From NCBI GenBank assembly GCA_002270565.1, contig NQMI01000113.1, forward strand, positions 28,796-92,795: DNA of 64,000 nt, given 5' to 3'. Below the pieces are notes generated by a model, which made no database searches, had not been told where the DNA came from, and saw only the letters and a list, made by a program, of their open reading frames with translations. The position numbers were made by a program, and so were the translations under genes. This document shows, in pieces, positions 36,071 to 46,271 of the stretch (the stretch's first letter is position 1; the number at the start of each line of letters is the position of its first letter). This DNA comes from Stenocarpella maydis. Taxonomy: Eukaryota; Ascomycota; Sordariomycetes; Diaporthales; Diaporthaceae.

Positions 36071-38062
36071 GCGAGGCCAAAGTGCCAGCGGGGCACGAGC
36101 ATCAAGCCCGACCTCGGATCCCCCCCTTACCCCCAATAGATCCCCCACAACCCGGCGAGGGATGGTCGTGTTGCATGTAGGCCGTTTCATTGGGGCGACT
36201 AGCTGAGCAGTCCGGGGTCTTTGTTTGGCCCCCTTGCACCGAGGCCGACTCATGCGTTGACCCCCCCCCGCGCCAGGTGACCGAGCCCTAATGGACTGTG
36301 ACTTATGGGGAACCGAGGGAGAGCTACGTAGGACCAGGCACGACTCGAAAGGATGAAGAGGAAGAAAAGATGATGCCGAAATACCACCCGGACGATATAA
36401 AACATGACGAAGGCTTCACAGCAATCGGCGCTCTCCTACATCGAGTCCCACCCGAGATGATGACGAACTGCTTTTTCCATATTTTCTTCTCTCCTTTGAA
36501 CTCTTTTACAGCAACTACTTGATGACGACCGAGTCATCTTGGTAAAGAGAGACGACGAAACCCTGCATCAGCCCCTGGCTACATGTTGACGAAATTATGA
36601 GTTTACGACCTAAAAAGACATGAATATTCGAACATTCGAGACCAACAGTTGCGGCATTTCTGATTATACCATCTGGGAAGCGACTTGTTTCTCGTCTCAT
36701 GAACTGTTCCCAGTTAATATGGGCAACGGCCACATGAAATGGGCAGCTGGGAATGGCGAAAACTGAAAAATACCAGAGCATTGTGATTTTACAAAGGCAG
36801 GGATATGGGACGGACGGACGGACGGACGCAAATCGAGGTATAAGAAGCAAGCAAGAGAACGTGGCAGGACAGGTGAAGTCCCGAACGTGCATTTGGGGGG
36901 GGGGGGAGGTTGTGTTCGCGACAGGCGGAGCCCTGAGGAGGGGGACCTCTGAGTATCAGGTGATGGAGTGAGTGGCTGATTGCTGAAGCCGGCGAGAGGA
37001 GAGAGTTGAAGTTTGAGAAGACAAAAGCGACGTGACGACCTCATGACCATTCCAGATTTACAGACTTCTAGAGTTGATGATAATGACCACAGCTTGATGG
37101 GGGATTTTTTGGGGTGGAGGGGGGAGGAACCCATGTTCAGGTTATATATTATATTTCAAATGCATACCAAAACATTGATACCGGTATTGTACTGGAGAGA
37201 CTGATCGCGAATGTTGGTGCGTACGGTGATTATATTGATTTTGGCGTGTCTCGTCCCTTTTGTACCGGAGTGGCTACAGCACCAGTGGGCTGTGGTGTAC
37301 TGTACAGTGGGCCGGGGTTTATTTGGCCAACATCAGGTGACTCTTGTTTGGTCGTTTCCCCCTGGCCTGGCTCTAGCCCCCTCTTTATGGCTTCCTGTAT
37401 TCAATAGGTTGTTGCTCATGCCCGTTGCAGTGGCGCTGGCTGTGGGGTCTAGAGCGTTTGGGTGATAGTAGCGTGCGTGTTCCTCGTCGTATTGTAACAT
37501 TTATTTCCTGCCTGCCATGATGGGCTGATGTCAAGAGCTCAGCCCGCCGCTGGACCACAGCAATAAGCCACCCAGGCGATCGGCCCGAGGATGGGATTGC
37601 AAGGGAGCTGACATGCGAGACATGCGAGACACACGAGACGCACGAGAGGCCACATGTCCTTGATGGCAGGATAGGTGGTTGTCTCAGACATGGATGCCTG
37701 TCTGCGCCGTATGAGGATGCTTTTGTATTTATTACTGTATTACTCAGGTACTTACTTGTATTGGCGTGCTTGAGAAAAACCGGCTGCTTCTTTTCTTCCG
37801 AGGGGCCGGGGGTCGCGCCAGCACTGTGACGTCCTACTGGGGAGAGGACGAGCAAGGGCTTGTGGGAACCACATGCCTGTACACAGCTTGCGCAGATGTG
37901 CTGTAGATATCTGGTGTACTGTTGTGTGGCGGGCCTATTGCTGGATGAGTGGTCGTTGTTGGACTTTGGTCCGTGTTGTCGACGGCACGCAATATGGATG
38001 CCAGATACATAGACAGACTATTTACGTGTGTATGTATGTATGTACGTGTGTATGTATGTATG

Positions 38063-38114
<52 letters not shown>

Positions 38115-38931
38115 TGTTTTTATACTATAATATTTCTCCTTTGGATTCTTCTACTACAGCTGCGTGCTTATGTATTACACATAAACATTATACTAAACAA
38201 GGAGAGTTGGTTGGTCTCAGTCTAATATAACCTCTTTCTCCAATGCATGCCCTTGTCCAGCCCATGTCCGTCGTCAATTGATTCTCATTACCCCACCCCC
38301 ACCCCCCTGTGCCTCCGTGCCTCCCTGCTCTGCCCCCTTTTTCGCGCTAAAACCTGGGAGCCTGGGCCTCTGCAGCCCACTACCACCAGGCCACAACCTA
38401 GCTGGGCAACCCGGCTATGTACCCACACTGCCTGGCTGGGTAGGCCGGTACATGAACATCTGGGAAGTGTAATGTCCAGAGGGGGCCAATTCCCCATGTC
38501 CCTTCCCGCTCCCAATTTATTACACAGTACAGAGGCACAATCTGTCACCATCCGCATCCACCGTCCTGATTCACCCATCCCGCTGACGGTGCAACCTCCC
38601 CTTCCACAAATCTCAACATCAACCCCAACAAACCGCCTTCTTTTTTTTCCCTTCTTTTTTATTGCCCTTTATCCCCTGGCCTCAGCTCTGATCTGCCCTG
38701 CTGCGTAAAACGCAGCAGTCCTCCTCGCTCACTTGATACTCCAGGACACTATCACCAGCAAGCTTGCGCCAGCCCTCTGCCTCTCCAACACCACTCCTGA
38801 TCCTCGGCCCACGTCTTCGTCGCTCTCGCCGTCGCATAGCAGCAGCCTCCCCGTCGCCCATTGTCCCGACCCTTCCACAACGCTCCTTCAAGGCAGCCTG
38901 GTGCAACTGAGTCCACTTTCTAACTACAACC
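36071..38931. other. Intergenic, 3' UTR and promoter of MPG1
   Basis: No gene recognised. Contains a GGAC tetranucleotide run (about 36815-36830), a T-run/G-run tract (about 37103-37130) and a (TGTA/CGTG)n array (38024-38117). The last few hundred bases are CT-rich, as is typical upstream of strongly expressed fungal genes. Confidence 0.5.
38024..38117. repeat. (TGTA)n / (CGTG)n microsatellite
   Basis: Tetranucleotide array: TATG/TGTA units followed by about 14 CGTG units. Simple sequence in the promoter-distal region of MPG1. Confidence 0.95.
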
Positions 38932-40426
38932 ATGAAGGGTGAGCGCCTCCCTCGGAACCGCAATCCCTGGCGTGGAACTCACATGCTCGCGACTCCGGTC
39001 AGTCGACCTGGCTGACATACTTGTCTTCCTGCTACAGCTCTTATTCTCGTTGGTGGCTTTGGCACCCGCCTCCGGCCTCTTGTACGAACTGCCCTCTTCT
39101 CGGTCATTCCTTACCTCAGACACCTGTCCCATCCGCACGGCGGCGACATACAGCCCATCCGTCAGCTTTAGCTGCGTGCTACAGTCGCTGACACCGTGTC
39201 GTGTAACCAGACCTTGACAATGCCCAAGCCCCTCGTCGAGTTTGCCAACAAGCCCATGATCGAGCACCAGATAGAGGCCCTAGCTGAGGCCGGTGTTACC
39301 GATGTCGTCCTTGCCGTCAACTACCGCCCAGAGGTCATGGAGAACGCCCTATCAGAGGTTAGTCCCCGGCAGCTGTCCCCGTCCTGTCGTGTCACGTTCT
39401 ATCCTATCCTATCACCACCTGCCTACGATTTATGCGGGCAGACCTTTCCCTCCCTTGCCTCGGGCCCGCCGGTCTGTGCCGCCCCGAGGCACATCTCTCT
39501 GGACTCGTCCTGACCTTCTCCTTCGCATGCAGTACTCGAAGCGCTTCGGCATCAACATCACCTTCTCAGTCGAGACAGAGCCCCTGGGCACTGCCGGCCC
39601 CCTGAAGCTGGCCGCCGATACCCTCCTTAAGGACGACTCTCCATTCTTTGTCCTCAACTCGGACGTCACTTGCGAGTACCCTTTCAAGGAGCTCATCGCA
39701 TTCCACCAGAAGCACGGCAACGAGGGTACCATTTGTGTCACAAAGGTCGAGGAGCCTTCCAAGTATGGTGTCATTGTGCACCAGCCTGGTCACCCATCCC
39801 GCATCGAGCGCTTCGTCGAGAAGCCCGTCGAGTTTGTTGGCAACCGCATCAACGCCGGCATCTACATCCTCAACACCTCGGTCCTCGACCGCATCGACCT
39901 GCGCCCCACCTCCATCGAGCAGGAGACCTTCCCAGCCATGGTCAGGGACGGCGAGCTGCACTCTTTCGACCTCGAGGGCTTTTGGATGGACGTCGGCCAG
40001 CCCAAGGACTTCATTGCCGGCACCGAGCTCTACCTGCGGTCACTGGAGAAGAGGAAGTCCGGCCTTCTCGCCCCTCACACCGAGCCGTACGTCCATGGCA
40101 ACGTCATGATCGATCCCTCGGCCAAGATCGGCAGCAACTGCAAGATAGGGCCACACGTCACCATCGGCCCTAGCGTGGTCATCGGGGATGGCGTTCGCCT
40201 GCAGCAGTGCGTCCTCCTGAAGGGATCCAAGGTCAAGGACCATGCTTGGGTCAAGAAAACCATCGTGGGTTGGAACAGCACCGTCGGAAAGTGGGCACGC
40301 CTGGAGAACGTGACCGTCCTGGGCGACGATGTCACGGTCGGCGACGAGATCTACGTCAATGGCGGCAGCGTCCTGCCTCACAAGTCCATCAAGGCCAACG
40401 TGGATGTCCCCGCCATCATCATGTAA
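38932..40426 (+). CDS. mpg1: Mannose-1-phosphate guanylyltransferase (GDP-mannose pyrophosphorylase)
   Basis: Makes GDP-mannose from mannose-1-phosphate and GTP, the donor for N- and O-mannosylation, GPI anchors and cell-wall mannans; cytosolic and essential in yeast (Psa1/Vig9). Four exons: 38932-38938, 39038-39081, 39211-39357, 39533-40426; introns 99, 129 and 175 bp, all GT-AG. The first exon carries only ATG AAG G. The sum is exactly 363 residues, the family length. The N-terminal nucleotidyltransferase domain has the signature [20 protein letters not shown] (residues about 7-26), FVLNSDV, and [20 protein letters not shown] with the catalytic Lys of FVEKP; the second half is a left-handed beta helix of hexapeptides ([20 protein letters not shown]) and ends VDVPAIIM. 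One of the safest calls in the window. Confidence 0.97.
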
Positions 40427-41203
40427 AAGACCAATGTCTTGTGGCTTGGTTGTGTGGTGTTGGCCGCCGCGGTTTATGAACAAAGCAAGCCGGCAATCAA
40501 TCCAGCGGTAACCGGCGCGCGGCAGCAACCCCCTGTTTCACTTTAATATCCCCTTCTCCACCCCTTCCCATGCAGAGGAACACCCTTTTTTTTCTTCTTT
40601 TTTTTCCCCTGTACCATGTAATCGGCGGATTCCCAAGTAGCCCCACCCCTCTAGCCTCCTTTGGGCCCCGGCCCGCCCTGCTGGGCATTCAAAAGACCCC
40701 TGGGTCTCAAACATGTGCATTTGAATTATGGCCCGGCGTCGGATATTGCGGCACATGGTTTACCATCTTGATCACTCTCGCGGCTGTCGAGAATTTTACC
40801 TCAAGACATATCTCCCACGACCTATTCTCCCTCTCTTTGTTTCTAGTTTCTCTTTAAATTTCCTGAGGACGGCAGGCATAAGATGGTAAGAAATGCGGCG
40901 AAGGAGGAGGAGAGCAGCCTCTGATAGCAGAACTCATGAGCATAAAATTGGGTGATGAATTTGACGACATGGTTGGTACTTTTGGGGTTGCAAAGGGGGG
41001 GTTTCTGAGCATTGCGAACCCACCATAGAGGTCAAGGAAAACAAGAGGTATCGGGTTGCTCTTGTGGAGTTTTGAGGTTTAGAATTGACCCAGTAGCGGT
41101 CTCGCGAGCACGGTTCTAAATCGCGTCCTTGACGGTTCCCCAGCTGCAGTCCGTCATGGGCCATCCCATGATTCTCAATGGTGACTTGCAAGGTTGCGAG
41201 CGA

Positions 41204-41253
<50 letters not shown>

Positions 41254-41279
41254 TTTTTTGGGGGGGGAGGGGGGGGGAC
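41204..41279. repeat. (GT)n microsatellite followed by T- and G-runs
   Basis: About 45 bases of GT/GC alternation followed by seven T and long G runs. Simple sequence. Confidence 0.95.
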
Positions 41280-41897
41280 AAGTTGCGGCATGTGTATGTA
41301 TGTCCGGTTGGGTAGACCTTCCTATGTAAATGTAGATTATATGTACAAAGATATATGTACCCATGGATGCAAATATATGTGCGTGCTGTGCCTAGATTGC
41401 CACAGCATGTGGCCGTCAACCAGAGGCTTGATTGAGTTCAACGGTGCAAGAACAAATTCTCGCCCGCCTGTGGTGGGTGATGTTGTCGGTCTGCGGCCAG
41501 AAGGTTGCTAAATTAACATGGAAACATGCTAGGTACTCATGCATGCGGCCAGTCCAGTCAAACTCGATGTGGGCGTTTGTGCGTCACCATCCAGCCTGCC
41601 AGCAGGCAAGAGTCGATACGGCGGGCAGGGCAACCTTGGAGATGCGAGATCCGATGAAGCCCTGCGCAGCACTTTGGCGGGCGCAACCAGTCGGGTTGAA
41701 AAGTTTGGGTGGAATCCTGTTTTCTGCCACTCGACAGTTGAGCGGGAGCAACATAAGGCTGGCTAGGGCCCAAGCAGGCTGGCGCACCCAGGATGCCCCT
41801 GACCGTCCCGACTTCCAACGTCATCCTCGCAGGCTGTGTCATCGGATGGCGGCAGCTCTCTATTGCAGCTGAACACACCAGTGCCCCATGGCCGGCT

Positions 41898-41898
41898 T

Positions 41899-41929
<31 letters not shown>

Positions 41930-41938
41930 CGCGCGCGT
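41898..41938. repeat. (GT)n(GC)n alternating purine-pyrimidine tract
   Basis: Continuous alternation of GT for about 22 bases and then GC for about 16, the sequence type that most readily adopts Z-DNA. It lies about 140 bp upstream of the next gene's ATG. Confidence 0.95.
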
Positions 41939-42078
41939 TGTGCACACTCGCAGCATCTATCTTCCCTTCGCCTCCCTGTCCGTCCTTCTTGTCCTCTTGT
42001 CGTAACCTGACAAAGTAACTGTTCCAGGCTGGTTGGACTACGTCTCTAATTCAAAGTGTGCTTCTTGCCGTGTTACAG

Positions 42079-43128
42079 ATGTCGCCAGCCCTTGATACGC
42101 CGGCCAGTAAGCCGAGGCCGAAGAATAGGCCACGAAAGCTCACCAAGCTCCGTCCCGGCCCGGCAGCTCTTACAAACACCACCGCCAGCAACAGCAATAA
42201 CCACAGCGATGTCTCACCGCGGGCCTCGTCTGACCCGGGCAGGGTCCTTGGCCAGCACAGACAGCAGAGCCACGGGTTCATGCCGCCGTCACCTGACCTG
42301 AGCAGCGAGAAGTGGCTCGAGTACACACGGAAGAGCGGCTACCTGTGTCCCATGGAGTCGTCGCCGCACTTGCGACACACGAGGTCCCGCTCGCCTACGC
42401 CTCACACCAACAGCAACGTGGTATCCGAGCGAGCTCACCTGACCATGGACGTGCCCGAGAAGAGCCCGCGCCGGTCCCTAGAGAGACAACGGACAGCAGC
42501 CTCACCAAAGCCGGCATCGTCGAGCATCAGGCGGTACGCAAAGACGCCAGTGCTACGGGTCGGGCAGCTTGAGGCCGATGCGGCGGCGAGGCCAGATGCC
42601 GAGTCAATGATGGACCAAAGCCCGGAGCTGAGGGGATCTCCAGCCTCGGATGGCACACTTGTGGCGTTTGAGGAGGACACCATCTTTTTCAAACCAGTGC
42701 CCCTGTGGCGCGAGCCGCTGTCACCCACACGCGAGGGCGGCGGCGGCGGCGAAGACGGGGACCGCGACAAGCCTGACAGCAGAGACGTCGGGCTTGGGCG
42801 GCCAGAGGGGCGCCTGCCGCAGCCTGGGGCACTCGGCCTGCAGATCGCCACGAGCCTGCTCTCGAGGGAGCTGTCGTGCGCGGTGAGTAACGAGGCGCTG
42901 AGGGCGCCAACAGATGTGCGGCAGCTGCAGACCTGGGTGATGATCGAGGCGTACGATGCGCTCTGGGACCAGGTGCTGCAGATGGGGCTACCGGCTGACG
43001 AGGCCGAGGGGCTGAGGGCGGCCTTTGGTATGTGGTTGAGGTCTCTGTACCGGGTCCACGACACGTTAGCCAGGGAGGCAAGCGGGCCCAGTGACGGCGA
43101 TGTAGAGGCCATGGAGAAGGGGATGTGA
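42079..43128 (+). CDS. Unrecognised protein, disordered N-terminus and helical C-terminus
   Basis: Single-exon frame of 349 residues from the ATG at 42079; I do not recognise it. The first 230 residues are low-complexity, Ser/Pro/Arg-rich and look disordered and phosphorylatable (many SP and RSxS words such as HTRSRSPTP and RRSLERQR); one short ordered word, SSEKWLEYTRKSGYLCPM, stands out near residue 75. Residues about 265-335 are likely alpha-helical: LQIATSLLSRELSC, then LQTWVMIEAYDALWDQVLQM and AFGMWLRSLYRVHDTLA. The ATG follows directly on TTACAG, so a 5' UTR intron, or an upstream coding exon, may precede it. It ends 327 bp before the Rad10 gene on the same strand. The frame is long, with a good start and a strong compositional pattern, so I think it is real; function unknown. 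Confidence 0.72.
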   Translation: MSPALDTPASKPRPKNRPRKLTKLRPGPAALTNTTASNSNNHSDVSPRASSDPGRVLGQHRQQSHGFMPPSPDLSSEKWLEYTRKSGYLCPMESSPHLRHTRSRSPTPHTNSNVVSERAHLTMDVPEKSPRRSLERQRTAASPKPASSSIRRYAKTPVLRVGQLEADAAARPDAESMMDQSPELRGSPASDGTLVAFEEDTIFFKPVPLWREPLSPTREGGGGGEDGDRDKPDSRDVGLGRPEGRLPQPGALGLQIATSLLSRELSCAVSNEALRAPTDVRQLQTWVMIEAYDALWDQVLQMGLPADEAEGLRAAFGMWLRSLYRVHDTLAREASGPSDGDVEAMEKGM

Positions 43129-43455
43129 TTGATTGTAATGGACTTGATTATTTCATGAATCCACCAGTCAGTACCTGTTGGCCAGGCCACCATTTTCTTT
43201 CTGCCAGCCTGCCATGTAGTGTGCACCCTACTCGGTACATCTATCTGATCCCTGCCTTCCTCACCACCCCCACCCTCCGTGTCCGTCATGTACTGTACTA
43301 AACAATTTACATGGCCCCCGCGTCCCACTCTTCAATCTTCAGTCCTCATATCAATCCTCGTCTCGCCCGCCCACCTACTCCTCCACCGCCCACCTGCCAT
43401 GTGCGGTGCTGCTGCTGCTGCTGCTGCTGGGCCCAGAAACCTCGACCTCTCCGCA
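43129..43455. other. Short intergenic, RAD10 promoter
   Basis: 327 bp between the unrecognised gene and the chosen Rad10 start; pyrimidine-rich. Two in-frame upstream ATGs (43288, 43399) would extend Rad10 by a low-complexity segment including an alanine run. Confidence 0.5.
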
Positions 43456-44780
43456 ATGGACGACGACTTCGGAGCCGACCGGGAGTTCCTCGCCGCCCTC
43501 GCCGCCTCTGATGCACCAGGTCCGAGCCGCCTGAATCCGCGGCAGCCTGTCCCACAGAAGATCCAACAGCCCACCCCCCAGAGGCTCGACAGACCCCCGC
43601 CGCCCAATGCCGCCTCGTCCCGGGGCGTCAAGCAGCCCACCCCGCAGGCCCTCCCTCAGCGCGCCGCCGGCTCCTCCATCCTCGTCTCGCCACGCCAGAA
43701 GGGCAATCCCGTGCTCGCCTGCCTCAAGTCCCTCCCTTGGGAGTACAGCGATATCCCCGCCGACTATGGCCTGGGCCTGACATCCTGTGCCCTGTTCCTA
43801 AGGTGCCTCACTTGCAGCCCCGGCTCCTCTCAACTTCACCTTGGAGTTCAAGTCTAACGCAGGCATGCCTCTGCGCCCATTACAGTCTGAAATATCACCG
43901 CCTCCACCCCGAGTATATATACACGCGCATTCGGAACCTCCAGGGTCGCTACAACCTCCGCATCCTGCTCACAATCGTCGACATCCCCAACCACGAGGAC
44001 TCGCTCAAAGAACTCTCCAAGACCAGCCTCGTCAACAACGTCACCCTGGTCCTGTGCTGGTCCGCCGCCGAGGCCGCCCGTTACCTCGAGCTGTACAAGT
44101 CCTACGAGCACGCAAGCTTCGCCGCCATCAAGGGCGCCCAGGCAACCTCGTATGCCGACAAGCTCGTCGAGTTCGTCACGGTCCCCAGGTCCGTCAACAA
44201 GACAGACGCGGTAGCCCTCGTCAGTACCTTTGGCAGCCTCAAGGCCGCCATCAATGCCGATCCTGAGACCATTGGTGTCATTGGCGGCTGGGGTGAGAAG
44301 AAGGTCAAGGCCTGGACCAAGGTCGTTGAGGAGCCCTTCAGAGTGAAGAAATCCTCCAAGAGGAGGCTGGGGGCCGACGAGATCACCGAGGCCGAGGTCC
44401 AGAGACGGAGGAACCTGGAAATGGCCAGGCCTCTCGGCAAGGTGCCCCAAAGGGAGGTCGCCGAGTTGGCGGCTTCGAGAAGCCTTGGTGAGGCAAGCGC
44501 CGGTCAGGGTGCCCAGCAGCTAGCAAAGAGAGCAAGGCAGTTCCAAATAGCTGGCCAAGATGCCGGGGACGGGGACGGGGACGACGATGGGGATGCAGAG
44601 CTTGCTGCCGTCATCGCCGAATCAAGGCAGACGGCAGGCCAGGAGGCCAGGGCGCGGGCTGCGGCTGCGGCTGAGGCCGGGCCATCTATATCGCAGCGGT
44701 CGCCACCCGGGACCAGGGCTGGAGGTGACGAGCTCGCGGGTGGCGTTGCTGCAGCTTTGGCGAAGCTCAGAAAGGCATAA
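43456..44780 (+). CDS. rad10: ERCC1/Rad10-type structure-specific nuclease subunit
   Basis: Non-catalytic partner of XPF/Rad1; the heterodimer cuts 5' of lesions in nucleotide excision repair and trims flaps in recombination; nuclear. Exons 43456-43802 and 43886-44780 with an 83 bp GT-AG intron give 413 residues exactly in frame. The central Rad10 domain is clear: NPVLACLKSLPWEYSDIPAD, TSCALFLS|LKYHRLHPEYIY (spanning the intron), LRILLTIVDIPNHEDSLKEL and ATSYADKLVEFVTVPRSVNK. Helix-hairpin-helix motifs follow, with TFGSLKAAINADPETIGVIGGWGEKKVKAW. The C-terminal 130 residues are charged and Ala-rich, an extension common in filamentous fungi. The start MDDDFGADREFLAALA is chosen on family resemblance and the low complexity upstream. 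Confidence 0.95.
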
Positions 44781-45353
44781 GTCTTTCTTCGAAGCAGCGA
44801 AGTCTGGGACATACACACACAACGCAAAATACACAGCTGTGCTGCAGGTGTCCTGCGCGTAGAACTCCACGAGGCTAGATCGTCGCGATCAAACCTACAC
44901 CTTAGATGACAGCAAAGCCGAAGAAGCATACCAGTGAGTCTCTCCTGCCGCAGGTCGGGAGCTCCTGGCGCATCAAGCCTCAACTATAAAAGTGAAGGGA
45001 CTGACTGACGTGCAGCGGAATGGAATCATTGTCCGGGATGCGACCGCAGGTGTGGTCCCCGGGAAAACGGGTCTGCAGGCGCATGTGGGTGATATACCCA
45101 CCCCCAACGCGGGACCTCCGGGTCACGTTAGTTGATGAACGGGCTCAAACTAATAACACAGCGTGCTGCCACTTCTGTTGTTGCCATTGGGAAAGCCACG
45201 AGACCGTCTCGCTACTGGCTGGGCGACGTGATATTGGCTACCCCTAAAGCGTCTCCGGAGGTCCCGCTGCCAGGATCTCAGCTTGCAGAGAAGGATAGCA
45301 GGCAAAACCGCCGGGTCCTGCTACTGTCATCACGCGCACGGCCGAACACCATC
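44781..45353. other. Intergenic, nothing recognised
   Basis: Between Rad10 and the SDR relic. No coding or RNA features seen. Confidence 0.5.
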
Positions 45354-45913
45354 ATGCCCGACCAGACCCCGGTTGGCAAGGTTACTATCGTGCGCTCCAA
45401 CGCTGGAGCAGGTGCTGCTATCGTTCGAGAGCTGTCGTCCCGAGGCGCAAGCGTGGTTATAAACTACCCATTTCCCGCCCTCACCGAGGAGGCTCAGGGA
45501 GTGGTCTCGAACCTGCCACAGACTAGACCTTGACAGCCGTCGAGGCAGACTTGTCGACGGAGGATGGCCCCCGAAAAACTTAATTGATGCCGCCATGGCG
45601 AGGGTCAAGGCCATCCACGCATCCTCGTCAACAACGTGGGCCTTGCGGTCAACAAACCCCGGCCCAGCAGACACTCGCCGACTGGGACGAGCTCGTCAGC
45701 CTGAACGCGAGGGCGATCTTCCTCTTCGTCCAGGGCGTCCAGCCCCGCCTGCCGACCCCGCCGCCGTCGTCACAGGAGCGGCCCCGAACCGAAGGTGGCC
45801 GCATCGCCAACATTGTGTCCGTCTCGTCCCACGCGGCACCAAGTGGCATGCTTGACAGCATGACTACCTCCCCTGCTGTATGGCTGACATTTACTGTTTC
45901 AATGCTCCAATAG
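45354..45913 (+). pseudogene. Truncated short-chain dehydrogenase/reductase relic
   Basis: Rossmann-type SDR fragment. From the ATG at 45354: VGKVTIV then a cofactor loop in which the TGxxxGxG is broken (RSNAGAGAAIVREL), SRGASVVINYPFPAL, a stop at about 45531; then, after a frame change, AVEADLSTEDGPRK, another stop, and fragments of the NNVG strand split between frames near 45600-45660; then TLADWDELVSLNARAIFLFVQGV and GGRIANIVSVSS, which would carry the catalytic Ser. The frame runs into unrelated sequence before the catalytic YxxxK, which is absent. So the nucleotide site is damaged, the frame is broken at least twice, and the C-terminal half is missing. It cannot be an active enzyme. Its nearest relatives appear to be ketoreductase-like SDRs, but that is a guess. 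Confidence 0.82.
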
Positions 45914-46271
45914 AGCACCCACGAAGTTACCATGAAAAACAATCAATGTGCTAGTCAGGGTTCATTTTTCTTGCTGTCTGTGTCATGGTATAGAGTCGCC
46001 CAAAATATCCTATTTCGCCAACCGAAATGAAAGGGCACATCCTCAAAGCCGGGCACACCAGGCTCCAATATGTCAGGCCCTTCCCCAAACCCTGCCAAGT
46101 GGTGGTATCATGCAAAAGAAAGACACCTGGCCTGCCGATTGTGAAGTCGTCAAAAGGGAAAACAAAAAAGAAAGAAAGAAAAAAGGGGGGGGGGCAATAT
46201 AGAATCTATCTGGCACTGGTGAACAATTTGATCATAACAGATAGATCGAGGTTTTGCGTTGCTCGTGATTG
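45914..46271. other. Intergenic with A-run and G-run
   Basis: Short spacer between the SDR relic and the antiporter stop. Contains an A-rich stretch followed by a ten-base G-run (about 46152-46196). Nothing else. Confidence 0.5.

Larger units (their letters stand above)
40427..42078. other. Intergenic with GT microsatellites
   Basis: 3' UTR of MPG1 and promoter of the next gene. A (GT)n tract lies at about 41204-41252, followed by T- and G-runs to 41279; a (GT)n(GC)n tract lies at 41898-41938. A possible 5' UTR intron ends at TTACAG directly before the ATG at 42079. No other gene seen. Confidence 0.5.
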
